Origin: Haemonchus contortus
Taxonomy: Eukaryota > Nematoda > Chromadorea > Rhabditida > Trichostrongylidae
Direction of reading: 5' to 3'
DNA length: 64,000 nt
NCBI GenBank assembly: GCA_000469685.2
Contig: LS997567.1
Span: 38,591,005 to 38,655,004, forward strand
Shown: positions 25,601 to 37,734 of the stretch, piece by piece
Numbering within the stretch: position 1 is the stretch's first letter
How the letters are laid out: every line of letters starts with the position of its first letter
Notes under the pieces: generated by a model
Seen by the model: only the letters and a program-made list of their open reading frames with translations
What the model was told of the DNA's origin: nothing
Database searches by the model: none
Translations under genes and position numbers: made by a program

Positions 25601-27145
25601 CGAAGTTTTGTCCACAAATAGCCATCTTCGTGAGCCGCGAGAGTCTTCTCAAGCGCCGAAAAAATTCAAGACGTGAATTACCAACTTATTACCTCGTATT
25701 ATGAAAAGTTACAGCTGTTTTTACTATAGATATATGTTGATAAGGGAAGATAATCCTCAGAGCTAAAAAAGATACCGATAACGATTATTATGAAAAGAAA
25801 ACTAACACATAGCTCTTCGAGAGACTAGCCGAAAGCTTAGCCGAAGAGCAAATGAATTAGCTTAGCCCTGGCGAGCTCTGGAACATTTTGACCCTTTTGC
25901 TCTCTTGCAAGCTATCGCTTGACCACAGTTGTCTGAGAACAGAGTTCAAAGTACATTTTGAGGCAGAATTCCGAAATCGTTCATGACTTCTAAATGTGAA
26001 GTGAAAAATCCATGAAGTGAAAACTTCTACTGGGTGATTCAGAATTTCTTCTCACTGATATAAGAAAAGTTCGGTTATTTTGGACCATCAAAAAGTTCTG
26101 TGACCAAGGGCATCACAGTTCTGAGTGCAGAACTGGAACAGAAAATAGGCTGCAGAGAGTGAAACACGAACAGAACGTCCAGACTCAAGCTCCGAGGAGG
26201 GAGGGAAGGAGCCAGAAACTCAATTTTAGGTGAAGAGCTATCCAAAAACTGGATGAGGACACTTGTTGACACTGATGAAATGGTTAAAGGGCGTCCTTTG
26301 CTCAAATAGCCATCGAAATCTATTACTGCCATCTATCTAAAGACGAGTATTGGACCTAATTACCCTTTTCCTTCTGTATATTCGGTCTCGCGGCTTTCTT
26401 TTACATGAGAAAGAGAACCATCCAGAAGTTACACAAGCGGCAGGTTCTGGTTTATCCACCAGTGTGAACAAATCGGCTTAGGAGGTTACCGTAATCTGAT
26501 GGAAGAAGGAATTCGTCTTAGGATCTATAGACGACATCAAAAAGTAAAAAAAGAGAAGCGATTACAGCGACATGAAAGCAATATTAAAGTGCCAATAACA
26601 CCAAAGGAGGCTTGATAAGCCCAGAGTACACGCCACCCAGAAAATTGGGCGTGACAGCAGCATTCTGGTGCTCATTGAGGATGAAGAGGGAGATGGCTGG
26701 AAGCAGTGCGTCTCACAAGCTCTTCGCTGGTTTACAAGATTAGTGGACGTGCGCTGAAGTAGAAGTAAAGCTCGAGAATGAGCCTATCTTAAGCTGAAGC
26801 TCTAGCGATCCGATAAAACCCGGCGTCGAAGCAGTAACTGAATCCCGAGGAACGTTTTTGCTCAAGAAGAACCCTCTTCTCTGCTTAATCCCGGAACCAA
26901 TACGTTACAAGATTTTCTACACGGGAACTGGCGATATCAGTGAAACAGGCAGGAGAGTTTTATTGCAAGAGAGTAGGGTATTGCCCAGTAATTCGTCGAT
27001 AGCCCTCGTTCTAGCTATGCAATTCAACATAATTGCTTGTAGTCTATTTTAGTGGCGACGTTTGTCGAAGGTGACGTCCATCTGTTGAACACACTCCTTC
27101 AGTGAAGGGGAAGTACATGTTTGCAGGAATTCTGCTTCCTCCGAT

Positions 27146-27490
27146 GTGAAACAAACAGGGCCAACTCGGAAAATTCACGCGAGCAGATCGCATGGTACGA
27201 TTATCGATCGAGTGTGAACTCGATTTGTACGAATCAGTGGAAAAGCAGTGATCTAGTCTGAGTGATCCATGACCGCCAGGCAATTTGTTGAATTTTACAA
27301 AAACTTAAGAAGATTTACTAAATCTTTTTATGTAACAAACAGGGTCAACTCGAAAAACCCACTCAAGCAGATCGCATGTGTACGATGATCGATTGATTGT
27401 GACCTAAATCTGTATGAATCGAAGGAACAGTCAATAGATCTGGCCTAAATGATTTACAGCCGCTGAGAAATCCTAAAATCTCACAAAAAA
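27146..27490 (+). repeat. Diverged tandem duplication, unit about 186 bp
   Basis: 27146-27302 and 27332-27490 share AACAAACAGGGYCAACTCG, GAGCAGATCGCATG..TACGAT, ATCGATYGAKTGTGA and TCAGTCTG-like blocks in order. Non-coding in appearance. Confidence 0.7.
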
Positions 27491-28666
27491 TGAGTCCTCG
27501 GTCGTTTCAATCCATCATATGAACTAGCGAAAACTGGGATCAGCTTTGTCCTGCTCCCAACAAAGACTCGATCGAACGCATAAGTTTTTTGCAAGTAATT
27601 GACTTCTATTTGCCTTCAGGTATTCTGGAGGACGACTTTAACTGTCCTTCTCATCTCAGATCTGAATGGGAGAAAGAATTGTCTCTGATTCTGCTTTTTA
27701 CTTTACAAAAAATTGGTCTAACCCGGTCGAAAAATGGCAAAATTGAAGGTGCTCACAGATTGACTATTTAGTAACCTTGAGTTGATTCTTACTGGAAGAA
27801 GTTTATAAGTTTACTCAAAGAGGCAGACTGCTTCGCAGTAGACATCAACTCTTTCGTCATGGAATTTAGCCATCGATATTAGATGCAAAGCTATTAAGCC
27901 CTCTTGAATAAACTAGCTTTTTCTAGATGGAACGACGGTTATTCACGTGATGTGCGTCGCTTCGCCTCTCATATCATCTTGTGCAGCACTGAAGTGTATT
28001 GAAGATAATGGGGTGAACTGAGCTCTACCATATTGCTCTTCAATTACTGGCACTTTTCCAAAGACAAAGCAGCTGCATACTGAGATCACCCTATAGATTA
28101 TCATGGTTCTGAAGGGGAGACACAGAGCTCCCAAAAATGCTAATCAAAGTAAATTTATTTGCATTCAGGGCAAGATTCAAGCTGATCACCTGGGCGTTGA
28201 AAATTCTCTTGGAAAGGGTATATCGTTATATTATGTCAAGAAGGAAAATGGGCGCTTTCAGCATTAAAGAAAAGAAACAAATTCTCCGACGGTGCGGTTG
28301 CGGTGCGTATTGGGCGACATCGTGGGGGCGTATAGCTGGCATTGGCCAGAGCCGCCAGGTTTTGCTCACAGTGAGAGAATTGGAGCTTACTGATATGATT
28401 GGAATGTGGGTGAAACAGTTCTGTGTCAGAAGAATACGGGTTGGACAGGATTTTTGCTTAATGATCAGAAAATATGGGTTTGGATCAATTATTCCAATCA
28501 ATATTTCATGCCTGTCAGTCCCGAAGCTACTGGCTGAAAAGCTTCGTTAATTATGCAATAGAGCTCATCAGAATTCTACAGGGGCCAGGTAAAATACGTC
28601 CTGAGGGACATGAAAAGTAATGATCCCAAAGTTGGTCAGTGCGTTCCTTTTGCCGCTCAGTCCTGC

Positions 28667-28923
28667 GGGTGTGGTACAGTAGGAACGAAATTGTCGCGTC
28701 GCGGCGAGAGGGACGCCGCGCGCGAAGAAATGTAGCAGGATGCAGCAGCAGGTGAGAAATACAGGAACAAAAGAACCAACAGTAGAATCATGCCTAAAGT
28801 AATGATCGCATGTCGATTGGGCTGTATGGGGAACGCCTGAGCTGTAATAACGGGAACGAATGGTCCGCGACAGCCGCGTGCGGCGAATCGATTACACAGA
28901 ACCGTTCCTACTGCCCGTCTCCC
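28667..28923 (+). mobile_element. MITE family B, copy 1
   Basis: Begins GGGTGTGGTACAGTAGGAAC and ends GCCCGTCTCCC. Flanks cagtcctgc and cagtcgctg look like a target duplication with one indel. Internal sequence aligns with the other copies throughout. Confidence 0.82.
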
Positions 28924-29764
28924 CAGTCGCTGCTCGTCTCCTGAAGCGCGCTGCAAACGCTGCAATTTTGGTGACTCCGCCCAAATGCGGAGCGCGATAG
29001 CCTATTTTTAGGAACAAATGCATTGCGCTGATCTGATTGTGCCCAGGGGCATCTCTCAGAATAACTTTAGCGCTTTCACTAAAATTCACTGGTGTCCACT
29101 GAGCATTACTTGTATGTTTGTTCTGTACTAAACACAACCCCAACATGATTTTTATTACACTTACAACATTACCTATACCTTTAGTACATAATGATTATAG
29201 CTCACAAGTAGCCACCGCCAACCGCGTTCAAGATAAGCTGAAGGCTCTTGTGTATTCAAAAAACGGTCACGTCAACTAGTTTACTTTCTTGGAAACTGAC
29301 ATTTCAGTAGTTTCTATCTTTGTCAATGTCAGACAAACGGAGGCGTCCAAGATAAACATAATGGATGCTGTCCCGTTTCCAAGCTTATTACGGCCAGCCG
29401 TTGACAAATTCCTAAACTCTCAGCACTGTCCGTGGGTGGATGATGTTGTTTGAAGAGCCATTCTGAGCCTATTCATCAGCTTGCAAGGCCAAGATTCCCA
29501 CCCGAAAGCATCAAGTCGTTATTCATGTTTGTCCGAAAAAGGTTGTTGGCGTGAAAGGAAGGGAAAAAACTGTTGAACTCTGATGTACTGCCTTAGTGGG
29601 TAATCTCCTGACACTACCCACTGGGCTCAATTGAGGCGGGGAGCTCATTTTCAATTAATTACGCATGAAAAATGGGAGACCGAAAGGGTATGATGGATTA
29701 CTTATAATTTGTTCTGTTAAATGAAAAAAATCAGGCTCGTCATCAAGGCTATTCCATTTTTCAG

Positions 29765-30032
29765 TCACCTGCAGCCCCTCCTAATCCTATCCAACGAAAG
29801 AGCTGCCAGGTTGAGCTCCTGGGCCATAGTGGCCTGGGTACGAACTCACTACTTCCCTTTGAAGGTAAACGACAACCCGAAATGGATCGTCGTGATACTT
29901 GGACAGAACTTTGCAACCATCAGATTAGCCGTAAGTTTCCCTTTAAATCTGGCACGGGTCCAGCAAGCAGAAGAGCATTCAGGGCCTCCACAGCTGTTGT
30001 TTGAGTTAAATCCCCAGAAAGCGACTGCCTGA
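29765..30032 (+). CDS. Alternative plus-strand exon pair overlapping the 29920 gene
   Basis: A CCATTTTTCAG acceptor opens 29765-29864 (SPAAPPNPIQRKSCQVELLG then HSGLGTNSLLPFE), which ends at GTAAAC in phase 1. A second piece 29983-30032 after AGCATTCAG would join in phase and stop (PPQLLFELNPQKATA). The second piece is antisense to exon 3 of the minus-strand gene, and one of the two is spurious. The first piece has the better splice sites and may be a genuine plus exon on its own. Confidence 0.28.
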
Positions 30033-30928
30033 TGAAAACAGCTTCGGGGGATTACCAGTAAATCAGGGCACGAAGCAACAAAAATCCTACCCAAGCCAGC
30101 CCTTCACTGCACCCACAGAGAGACTCCCCTCTCTGGAAAGTGAAGAACGTCGATCTAAACATTAAAATATTCCGGAAAGGGCAACTGAAGACGGAAACTG
30201 ACTGTCTCAGAAAGGAACTACCCGTTTTTTTCTGTAGAATACAAGAAAAGTGTACTTTTGCTGCCATTGGCGCTCATAGTTGCTACTTGACTTGTTACAG
30301 ACCAGTAAAAAACGGAGCAACCGATCACTAAATACCGAATTTTTATAAATTTCAAATGGCATGTTCTCGAAAAGAAGACTAAAGTAAAATCACTTAGTGA
30401 AAAGATGTAAATAAATGACAACCATGGAGAAACGCTGAGCAGAAGGAGTGGTATTCGAACGTAAAAACTTAGAAGTTAGGTCCGGGATACAAGTAAAAGT
30501 AGTACTTATTGTACTCAAATATAATCGTAATATAGAATAGTTAAGTAGTTATAGGACTTCGGACAAGGTAACGTCAAATAAAACCTGTCTAAGGTCACAA
30601 GGTAGTAGTAAAGTCGCTTGTCAAAGGAGCGAAAAGTATAAACGCTATGAGAGACCTACCTTTGCTCTTCTAACCGTTGAACGTGCGATACCAAACCGTA
30701 ATCGCTATGACTTCGAGAACCCTGCAGGGTATGGCAGGGTCGGAGACCGCTTCGTGGGCTTTCATCTTTATGTATCGAACGTCTCCTAAAATTGAGGACC
30801 ATAAAAAGCAAGTAATCAGCCGTCGGCCATAATAACTAACGGCCTAAAGTGGGGCTGGCTGGCTGGCTGCCTGCCTGCCTGAATTACCTCGTGGTCGGAT
30901 GCAGGTGTAGGGCTGAGTCGACGCTCAT
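29920..30928 (-). CDS. Small three-exon protein, about 91 residues, unrecognised
   Basis: Exon 1 30928-30888 begins at ATG (MSVDSALHLHPTT). Exon 2 30785-30660 follows a GCAATTTTAG-type acceptor (peptide includes RRSIHKDESPRSG and DYGLVSHVQRLEEQ). Exon 3 30028-29920 ends in TGA (QSLSGDLTQTTAVEALNALL). All junctions split codons 2+1 and keep frame. Exon 2 ends and exon 3 begins within a helical, possibly coiled segment (VSHVQRLEEQRQSLSGDL). A stop codon lies upstream of the start in frame. Intron 1 (102 bp) carries a CAGC/CAGG microsatellite. The upstream sequence is GC-rich with CRE sites at 30989 and beyond. A competing plus-strand reading of exon 3 (see the 29765-30032 entry) cannot be excluded because antisense frames are also open. 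Family unknown. Confidence 0.55.
30854..30880 (+). repeat. GGCT/GCCT microsatellite
   Basis: GGCTGGCTGGCTGCCTGCCTGCC lies in intron 1 of the minus-strand gene at 30928. A related GGATGGCT/GACTG stretch occurs at 31180-31230. Confidence 0.8.
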
Positions 30929-30988
30929 ACGCTGCTTCGATGTGTTGGGTGAGGTGCGAGCTCATGCACGCATAAATGCTCTGTGTGA

Positions 30989-31339
30989 TGACGTCATCAT
31001 TCAAGAAGCGGTACTTTTCAGACGGACGAATGAGGAACAACACATAGAGCGGTGGGTGGAGATGGCGAGAAGGGGTTGAGCGTCGTCGGCGCCGTGCACT
31101 GCAGCTAGTCGGGGTGGGGGATGGATTACGTACGTCCGAAGAAAAGGAGACGAGAAGGGAGCTGCTGGGGCGATTGCTGATGACTGCTTGACTGCTGGAT
31201 GGCTTGACTGGATGGCTGGCTGGTTGCTGTTAGGAGGAGAGGTTATGAAGAAAATGCGCGGCCCATAGATTGCCTACTTATATCTCTCACTTATAGCCGT
31301 CCAACATTTTGACGTAAACGCAATCTCCAAATGACGTCA
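30989..31339. promoter_or_regulatory. CRE/ATF-like site cluster
   Basis: Palindromic TGACGTCA at 30989-30996 and 31332-31339, plus half-site TGACGTAA at 31310-31317. They lie 61-410 bp upstream of the ATG of the minus-strand gene at 30928 in a GC-rich block. CREB/ATF-type bZIP factors bind this palindrome in animals. A third full palindrome lies at 32328-32335. Confidence 0.45.
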
Positions 31340-32548
31340 ATTGGACCCCCCATGAAGGGGAGAAGACCCCTCGAAAACAATCGAATGAATTAGAAGCATC
31401 CGAATTTTCTCCCCGCAAAGGATTACCACAGAACGATTAGTTGGGGACAACGTTTTCTCATCGAGGTAATTCGCAGTACTAGTATAGTAATCGATCAAAC
31501 TGGTAATATGGCCAAATAACCGCTAGAGAGATATTGTAATGCGGTTACACTTATAGCTCTGGAAAAGCCAATCATTGAAACCGAGAAGCCAGCTAGTTTG
31601 AAGTATGGCAAGAACTGAGGCGCAAGGATAACTTTCAATTACCAGTTCTTTGAAATTACTTTTCTTGACGTTTAACGTCACAGAAGTATACTGTAAAGTA
31701 AACAGTAACTAAACAAAGAATCTATTTGGTTGTGGATACGTATCGCGCAGTCCTTTTCGATGCCTTCAGCACGGGCTGCGAAGATACAAAGTCGGAAGGT
31801 ATGGTGTTTAGAAAGTCGGAAATCGGAAGGCGCAACCCAGTTCATTATTTTGTGAGCACAGAGGGCCATGGCTTAACTATGGCAATTGTGCCCTACTTGG
31901 AAAAAGGTCTTAAAAGGAAGAGCTACTGATTGCGACCGGAAGGAGGGGGACGGGATGGTTCTGTGGTTACATAAAGAAGGATTTATCTCAGTTAGATATA
32001 AACGAAATGAGAAATCTGATCGTCATGAACTACTCGTGAAATTACTACGAAGTAATGGCCTAAGCTAGAGGTTTTCCTGTTGGTTAGCAAACCGCAAATA
32101 ACTCTGTAGGATACCAGTAAGCTCGGATCATCAATGAGAAGAGAACTACTAAAGACGGCTTTACATCAATCATGGTTAAGCTGTACAGGTGGTGGCGTGG
32201 CGCAATGGCAGTAGATTCCATTTTATGCACTCAAAATGCCTAGATCGATTTCTCGTAACAGCCCCAGTAATCCCTTCCCAAGCCCTCAGTTAGTTGCAAA
32301 CGGAATTGTCTTGGACGATAAAAACAATGACGTCAAAATGGAAAAATTCAGCAGAACCTCGTTTACGACCAAAGCACGCTCAAATGCCTTCTCATCCCTG
32401 AATGGACGTTTAGGACTCAAGCTGAATGGCCCATTTCGAGAAATACGCCGCTATTTCCCATGCAAAATTTCCTTTTCAAAAAGGAAATGACAAGCCTTTC
32501 TGAGCGGTTGATGAGTAGGGAATGAGCCGTGCACCTAATTCTGGTACG

Positions 32549-32791
32549 TTATCGCTGTCGTAATTTCATTGTTACGCCATCATTGCTGTAATGAACCCAG
32601 AGGTCATCTGCCTTATATGCTGTCCCCAACTTTCCGAGTTGATCGCTCTCGAGCACCTGGTTGTTACCAAGAAGGAATCTTTTTGAGTGCTCCCAGTCTA
32701 ATGCTATCATTTGGAGGAAGAATTTGACCAACTCTGAACTTGGCCATGAATTTTCAGTCATACACAAACATCGCCTGCGAGGCTGAGCCAC
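32549..32791 (-). CDS. Unrecognised open frame, possible terminal exon
   Basis: An 80-codon minus-strand frame ends at TAA. Its C-terminal part is protein-like: LVKFFLQMIALDWEHSKRF, LGNNQVLESDQLGKLG and YKADDLWVHYSNDGV, ending MKLRQR. A possible acceptor (CCAAGTTCAG) precedes the SELVKFF stretch near 32742. It overlaps the plus-strand exon 32758-32847 at its 5' end. Codon pattern is good in this frame, but antisense frames of coding DNA can look coding too. It may be the last exon of a minus-strand gene or a remnant of a repeated family. I do not recognise it. Confidence 0.38.
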   Translation of the reverse strand: MAQPRRRCLCMTENSWPSSELVKFFLQMIALDWEHSKRFLLGNNQVLESDQLGKLGTAYKADDLWVHYSNDGVTMKLRQR

Positions 32792-33161
32792 GGATCTTCA
32801 TGGAATCAAAAAGTGAAGGGGCTTTGGAGAATGTAGAAGGAGAGGAGGTAAATAATTGGTGGGTAAAGAAGAAAACCAATTGAATAGAGTAAACATCTAA
32901 AAATAGGAGTTAGTTTTGCAGTGTGGAGGCGAAGAGAGCGAAGAAGCTGTGGCGGCGATGTGTGGGAATTGTAAAGTCCAGGGTAAGTACGATCCCAAGC
33001 ACATCATCCCTCTCTCGAAAGAAAAACAAAGCAGGAAATCAAACAACAAGAATAACAAGCTTATTTCCAAAACAAATCAATTGAAAGATATAAATGCCTT
33101 GAAATGCAAAAAATTAAATAAATTTCGTGTTACAGGTTCCATGCAAGCTCGCTTTGTATAG
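32758..33161 (+). CDS. Acidic exon chain with a Cys-x-x-Cys motif, partial
   Basis: Exon 32758-32847 follows ATTTTCAG and reads SYTNIACEAEPRIFMESKSE then an acidic run, ending at GTAAAT. It joins in phase 0 to 32922-32982 after TTTTGCAG (CGGEESEEAVAAMCGNCKVQ), which ends at GTAAGT in phase 1. A third exon 33136-33161 (after GTTACAG) would add GSMQARFV and a stop. The second intron is also open in frame, so a retained form is possible. The CGNC motif could bind a metal or form a disulphide. A minus-strand open frame (32549-32791) overlaps the first exon and is a rival reading. Function unknown. Confidence 0.42.
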
Positions 33162-33634
33162 AGAATAGCAGAGAAGAAGGACCGTAATACAAGGAATGAA
33201 TTTCTATTAAGCCGACCTAGAAGCGTGAACCCTATATTTTTAGTAAGATGGCGCTTTATAGACGATGGGTAAAGCAGCTTTTTCACATTCACTAAAGAGT
33301 TGGGTCCAGCGTTATTATGTAACCTACAAGTTCAGGCCTAACCTCTCCATGAAGTTGTGGCTTAAATTTATGGCTCAAAGTTCAGACATGGGTTCTTGAC
33401 ATTTTTAGCTGAATTGTTTACAACATTGGGGTATTATAGAGTGTTTATTACAAGAAACAGATCAACACTTCACGATGATGACACGAATCAGAAATGTTGA
33501 TGAAAGGAACGTTTTCCTATTTTTAGTAAATTACCGCAGAAAAAATCCTACGATTTGATTTTCGGGACCTTTTAGGAGAGAAAGGCATACTGTAGAGAGA
33601 TTACCGCCTCCCACGCGTAGCTTCGGGATCGATT

Positions 33635-33767
33635 ATTGGTCAAGGTCTGCAAGAGCCAACCAACTTACACTTTCTGGAACTGGCCAATTAGAAGAAGCCC
33701 CGCTCTTTGATTGGTCGTCTCAGAAAATACGACTTTGGTCGGCGCTTAAGAGTAAGAATTATAAAAG
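33635..33767 (+). promoter_or_regulatory. Promoter-like block: three CCAAT boxes and a TATA box
   Basis: ATTGG at 33635-33639, CCAAT at 33684-33688, ATTGG at 33710-33714 and TATAAAAG at 33760-33767. A short frame (MDRRRIQLQLQFSTKEEARP) starts 41 bp after the TATA box at 33809 and ends at 33889. The gene it would drive is uncertain; the 34448 exons are downstream on the same strand. Confidence 0.42.
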
Positions 33768-34447
33768 TACTGGTTGACTGCAATTAGGCGATTTTTACGA
33801 ATCATTGTATGGACCGAAGACGCATCCAACTGCAACTACAATTCAGCACTAAAGAGGAAGCGCGACCCATCAAAAAATTGTCGATTTAGAGCCTTTTGCA
33901 TTGCTTCCAGATTCAGCTATTTTGTTCCTGGAAACTCTTCCAATCACACTGCCAAAATTACTTTCACGTCAACTCAATTAGCGAATTCTATGAAGAAAAC
34001 GACACACTTCAGGGCGACATTTAGCGTCGAGAAAGTCCTCATTGGAAGAAAGTCAGAAAAACGGCAAGAAGGAATGTCAAGCTGCAGCTACGGTGCTCTG
34101 TATTAGGCCCCTATGTTCTGACGTTAAAAGTCTCAATTCTGATGAAAAGGTTCTCTCAAATGGATTGTTAAAGGAGTGCTCGTTCAAACTGTGCACGGTG
34201 CCCTCTAAAACATGAAAATAAATAAAAAACTAAATAAAAATTGATTTATGGAACCAAAACGTGCCCAGGGGCCGGTCCAACAGCTCGAGGAAGAGGCAAA
34301 CGATGCCAAACAGCCCTGTGACATTTCATCCATCTGAGGGATGCTAATTGAATGCAGTTGATGATGTCGTGCTCATTTTCCTGATTTCAGTGCTCATGTA
34401 GAACCTCATTCTCATGTTACTCCGACTTTTTTTCTGGTTTCTCATAG

Positions 34448-34786
34448 ACCTTCAGCGACGATGAACTTCGTAACGACTACTACAGCAAAGTGAGTAGTTT
34501 CAAACTAGTAATATGCTTGGGTAAATTGGATACTACCGCAAAGGGTAGTCAGTAGGGAACTTGTATTTCATCATAACTTCAGAGGAAAACCAGTAAAATC
34601 ACGAGGAAGTTATGAAAATCCCGTGACTTTTTGCTCTGCATGGTAATTGAATGAAGTGATGCCAAATTTTGTTGACTGCAGTTTGTTGCTGGGCATGATC
34701 GTTACCCAGAAGAAATGCGGTCGGTTCTCGATTCAGACGACCGAATATCCTATTTATATATCAGTTGGAATTCACTCGAAGACTGA
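34448..34786 (+). CDS. C-terminal two exons of an unrecognised protein
   Basis: A 42-bp exon 34448-34489 (TFSDDELRNDYYSK) has a TTTCTCATAG acceptor and a GTGAGT donor. It joins in phase 0 to 34682-34786 (begins FVAGHDRYPEEMRSVLDSDD after TTGACTGCAG), which ends at TGA. Codons are strongly purine-first. The peptide is acidic and polar with no membrane segment or recognisable motif. The upstream exon must end in phase 0. I could not find it convincingly in 33.2-34.4 kb, so the gene is partial. A promoter-like block at 33635-33767 lies upstream on the same strand and could serve this or another gene. Confidence 0.55.
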
Positions 34787-35145
34787 AAATATCTGCTTCA
34801 AAGCTGATTTTATTCTCGGAGCTCTAAAGCTTGATCATGTAGGCAGCATCGATAAAAGCATGAGAAAAGGGACGTTTAATGAAACAAATAAAAATAGCAA
34901 AAAATAAATAACAATAATTATTATAAATAATTAGTCAGGTCAAGATTTTGGACGGTCAGGTAGGTACAAAGGAAATGGCACCAGTCGGCTTGTCTGTACC
35001 TTCCAAACCACCTAGAAGCAACAATTTCCTCCCATCTCTCCTTAACATCGTCCGCTTCGTCCTTTTTTTTGCTTGACTTATTACTTGCCCCACGGCTTAC
35101 GTCTTCCTAAGGGACATGGGGTCTTGTACATTTCTGGTCATTCCT

Positions 35146-35393
35146 GGTGTGGTGCCGTAGGAACGAAATAGTCGCGTCGCGGTGAGAGAGACGTCGCGCG
35201 CGAAGGAATGTAGCAGAATGCAGCAGCAAGTAAGGAATACAGGAACAAAAGAACTAACAGTAGAATCATGCCAAAAGTAAAAATCATAGCGATTGAGCTG
35301 CGTGAAGAACACGAGAACTGTTATATTGAGGCAAATGGTCCGCGACAGCCGCGTGCGGCGGATCGATTACAGACTGCCCGTCTTATAGCCAAA
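35146..35393 (+). mobile_element. MITE family B, copy 2, decayed
   Basis: Left end GGTGTGGTGCCGTAGGAACG is clear. The right end lacks about 14 bp before AGACTGCCCGTCT, and no duplication is visible. Confidence 0.75.
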
Positions 35394-37734
35394 ATCAGAA
35401 TAGCGTGCAGGTATGACATCATGGCTGTATTCAGGACCCCAACAAGCCCATTGACAGTTAATGATGACAAGATATTTTGCAAATATCATGGACCATATTT
35501 TATGCATGAATTTCAATGGCTATATACGTTTATGCTTTTCCTATGATGTCTACTCCAATAACTACGTAGGTGCACGTAATTGCACGTAATTCCATCTCAT
35601 CAGACATTACGTCACACCACTAGATATTTGAGCGATACATAAATGTACATTCATCCATTTGATGAGGGAAATCCCACTCCTTTCATCATACGGAAAGCTC
35701 CTTCGAGAAGGTTCTTCGGGTTTGTTCGGGTTCACAGGGAAAGGAGGAATTGAGGCCACTCAAAACTGCAACCACCTTTTCCCAAACGGTCCTCGCTAGA
35801 CTACCGTCGACTCGTCAGGGAGCCACCGGCGCTGACGATCTAGAAGACTATATCACCTGTCGTGCCTTTGATCATCGATTTCCTCGAGCGAGCGCCAGTA
35901 TTGTCTAAACTAGTCCCTGTCGCGTGCAGAAGTACTCTAGTAGATCGCCCTCGTTCGAGGGACACAGAGCCTAGCATTCCTTTTGTTCAGAGCTTTCATG
36001 AAGTCTGATCATCCCGCTGGCAGCCGTCCTGGTATTCGTTCGACGTCCTGAGGGATCCAGTCTGTAACCGCCCTGGTCCAACAGTCATCACGATATCGCA
36101 TAGCGTGTACGGCCCCCCTTATAATCGACTTTTGGGGTAATCAACGGAATCCGTGATCTTCATTCATCCACGAAGCTGGGAACTCTGGAGCTCGTAACTC
36201 CGAATCCCTTCCTGCTTTTGTGTTGATAGGGGATTTGAGCATATAATATTATAAGTGCAGAGAGACTGTATAATGATGAGGAAATATTCTACGTAAACTA
36301 AAAATCAGAATATCTGGAATGGAAAACATTTGTTTTTATTTACATCCATAACAGCACAAATGATTGTCACTGTAGGCACTTTCGGCTTTTGACAAGGCAT
36401 TTTCTATGCATAATAAATGATGTGGAATGATTAAAAATAAATGACAAATGTGCTTTATTGAAGAAAGAAAGAGCTCTAAGTGTTCATCATAATTTCTTTT
36501 CTATTTCATCACCAACTTTCTTATTTTCTTGATGCAGTCAAAGTCATGCAGCTCTAGAGAACTTTTTTTTATAATCTATCCTCCCTAACTCCACGAGAAC
36601 ACGAAATATTGTGAAAGTAGCTTAACCATTTTTAGTAACTTTCACGAAGTTATTTTTTCAAGAGTTGATGGTTAAACAGTACTCAAGAAAGGTTCTATCA
36701 GACTGTTTGGAGGATGGGTAACTACTACTACTTGTAGTGAATCGTTCCGTTCGGAGATGTGGAACTCCTTATGGAATCGTGGAAGTAACTAAACGGAGTT
36801 ACACGACTGTATAGCGATTTGGATTTATATGTATAGACGTAAAAAAGCACTTATGTACCTGGACTCCCTTAATTTCATTTGACAAGTTGGTAACAATTGA
36901 CTGCACTACCCTGCAGGCTAAGGAAGTTTCTCGGTCCTGAGTGGGTTCATTACGGTAACAAGGTGTCGCTTTTTTATGAGTAAGAAGCCAGTAATGCTGC
37001 AATACAAGGAAAACCTAGCAGGAGAAGAAGAAAATAAGTGGACCGCCATTAATTTGACTCACCACCAAACAAGTAAACAATAAAAGTAAGTAAGTGAAAT
37101 AATTATCGCAGGACGGTAAACATAAAAATGTAGAGCAAACTATAAAAGCTTCTAATTTCAATGAATCAATTCCAATTCATTGTAATGTATTAGTTCCACA
37201 GAGCCTATCCCACCCATCTAAAAGGATACTGTGGACCGTTAAGGATGTTCGAAGAATGCTGAGAAGTAGGCTGAGTAGAAAGAGAACAGAACCAAAGTAA
37301 GCTTAAGCAGTTTTCTTCCCACGTGCGGTCCTATTGTCACCAACGATGACATGCGAATTGGTGGCGTCACCTGGGGAGGGTCCCAGAATTAGGCTTTCTT
37401 CAGAGGCTCATGGAAACGGCTATTCAACGAAACAAAAAACAACTACTCCACTTACTTACTCCATATGACATATGGGATGTATTCATTGAACTAAAGTACG
37501 TGAATATCAACGTGTGTGTCATATTAAGTACATGCGAAATTAAGTGTCCAACAACTCATTTGGAAGTGACGTACTTTCTCAGGCAACTTCAGGGAACACA
37601 GCTATTAATCGCTGATAGCTACCAAAAATAGTTTGTGATTAATTTTCAAAAATAATATTCCATTAGGTTGGCATACAATTTCCAGACCCCTCAAGTTACG
37701 GATGTGTTTTGCTTCATTTATTTTTTTAGACATA
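35394..37734. other. No supported gene
   Basis: AT-rich with no exon chain or element ends recognised. Confidence 0.4.

Larger units (their letters stand above)
23070..29760. other. Transposon-rich, few genes
   Basis: Outside the mariner, tandem pair and MITE, only unsupported frames were seen (for example 28137-28550 plus, 137 codons, and 29277-29452). Confidence 0.4.

Noticed and set aside
28137..28550. 137-codon plus-strand frame as a gene
   Set aside because: No splice support or recognisable composition, and a similarly long antisense frame overlaps.
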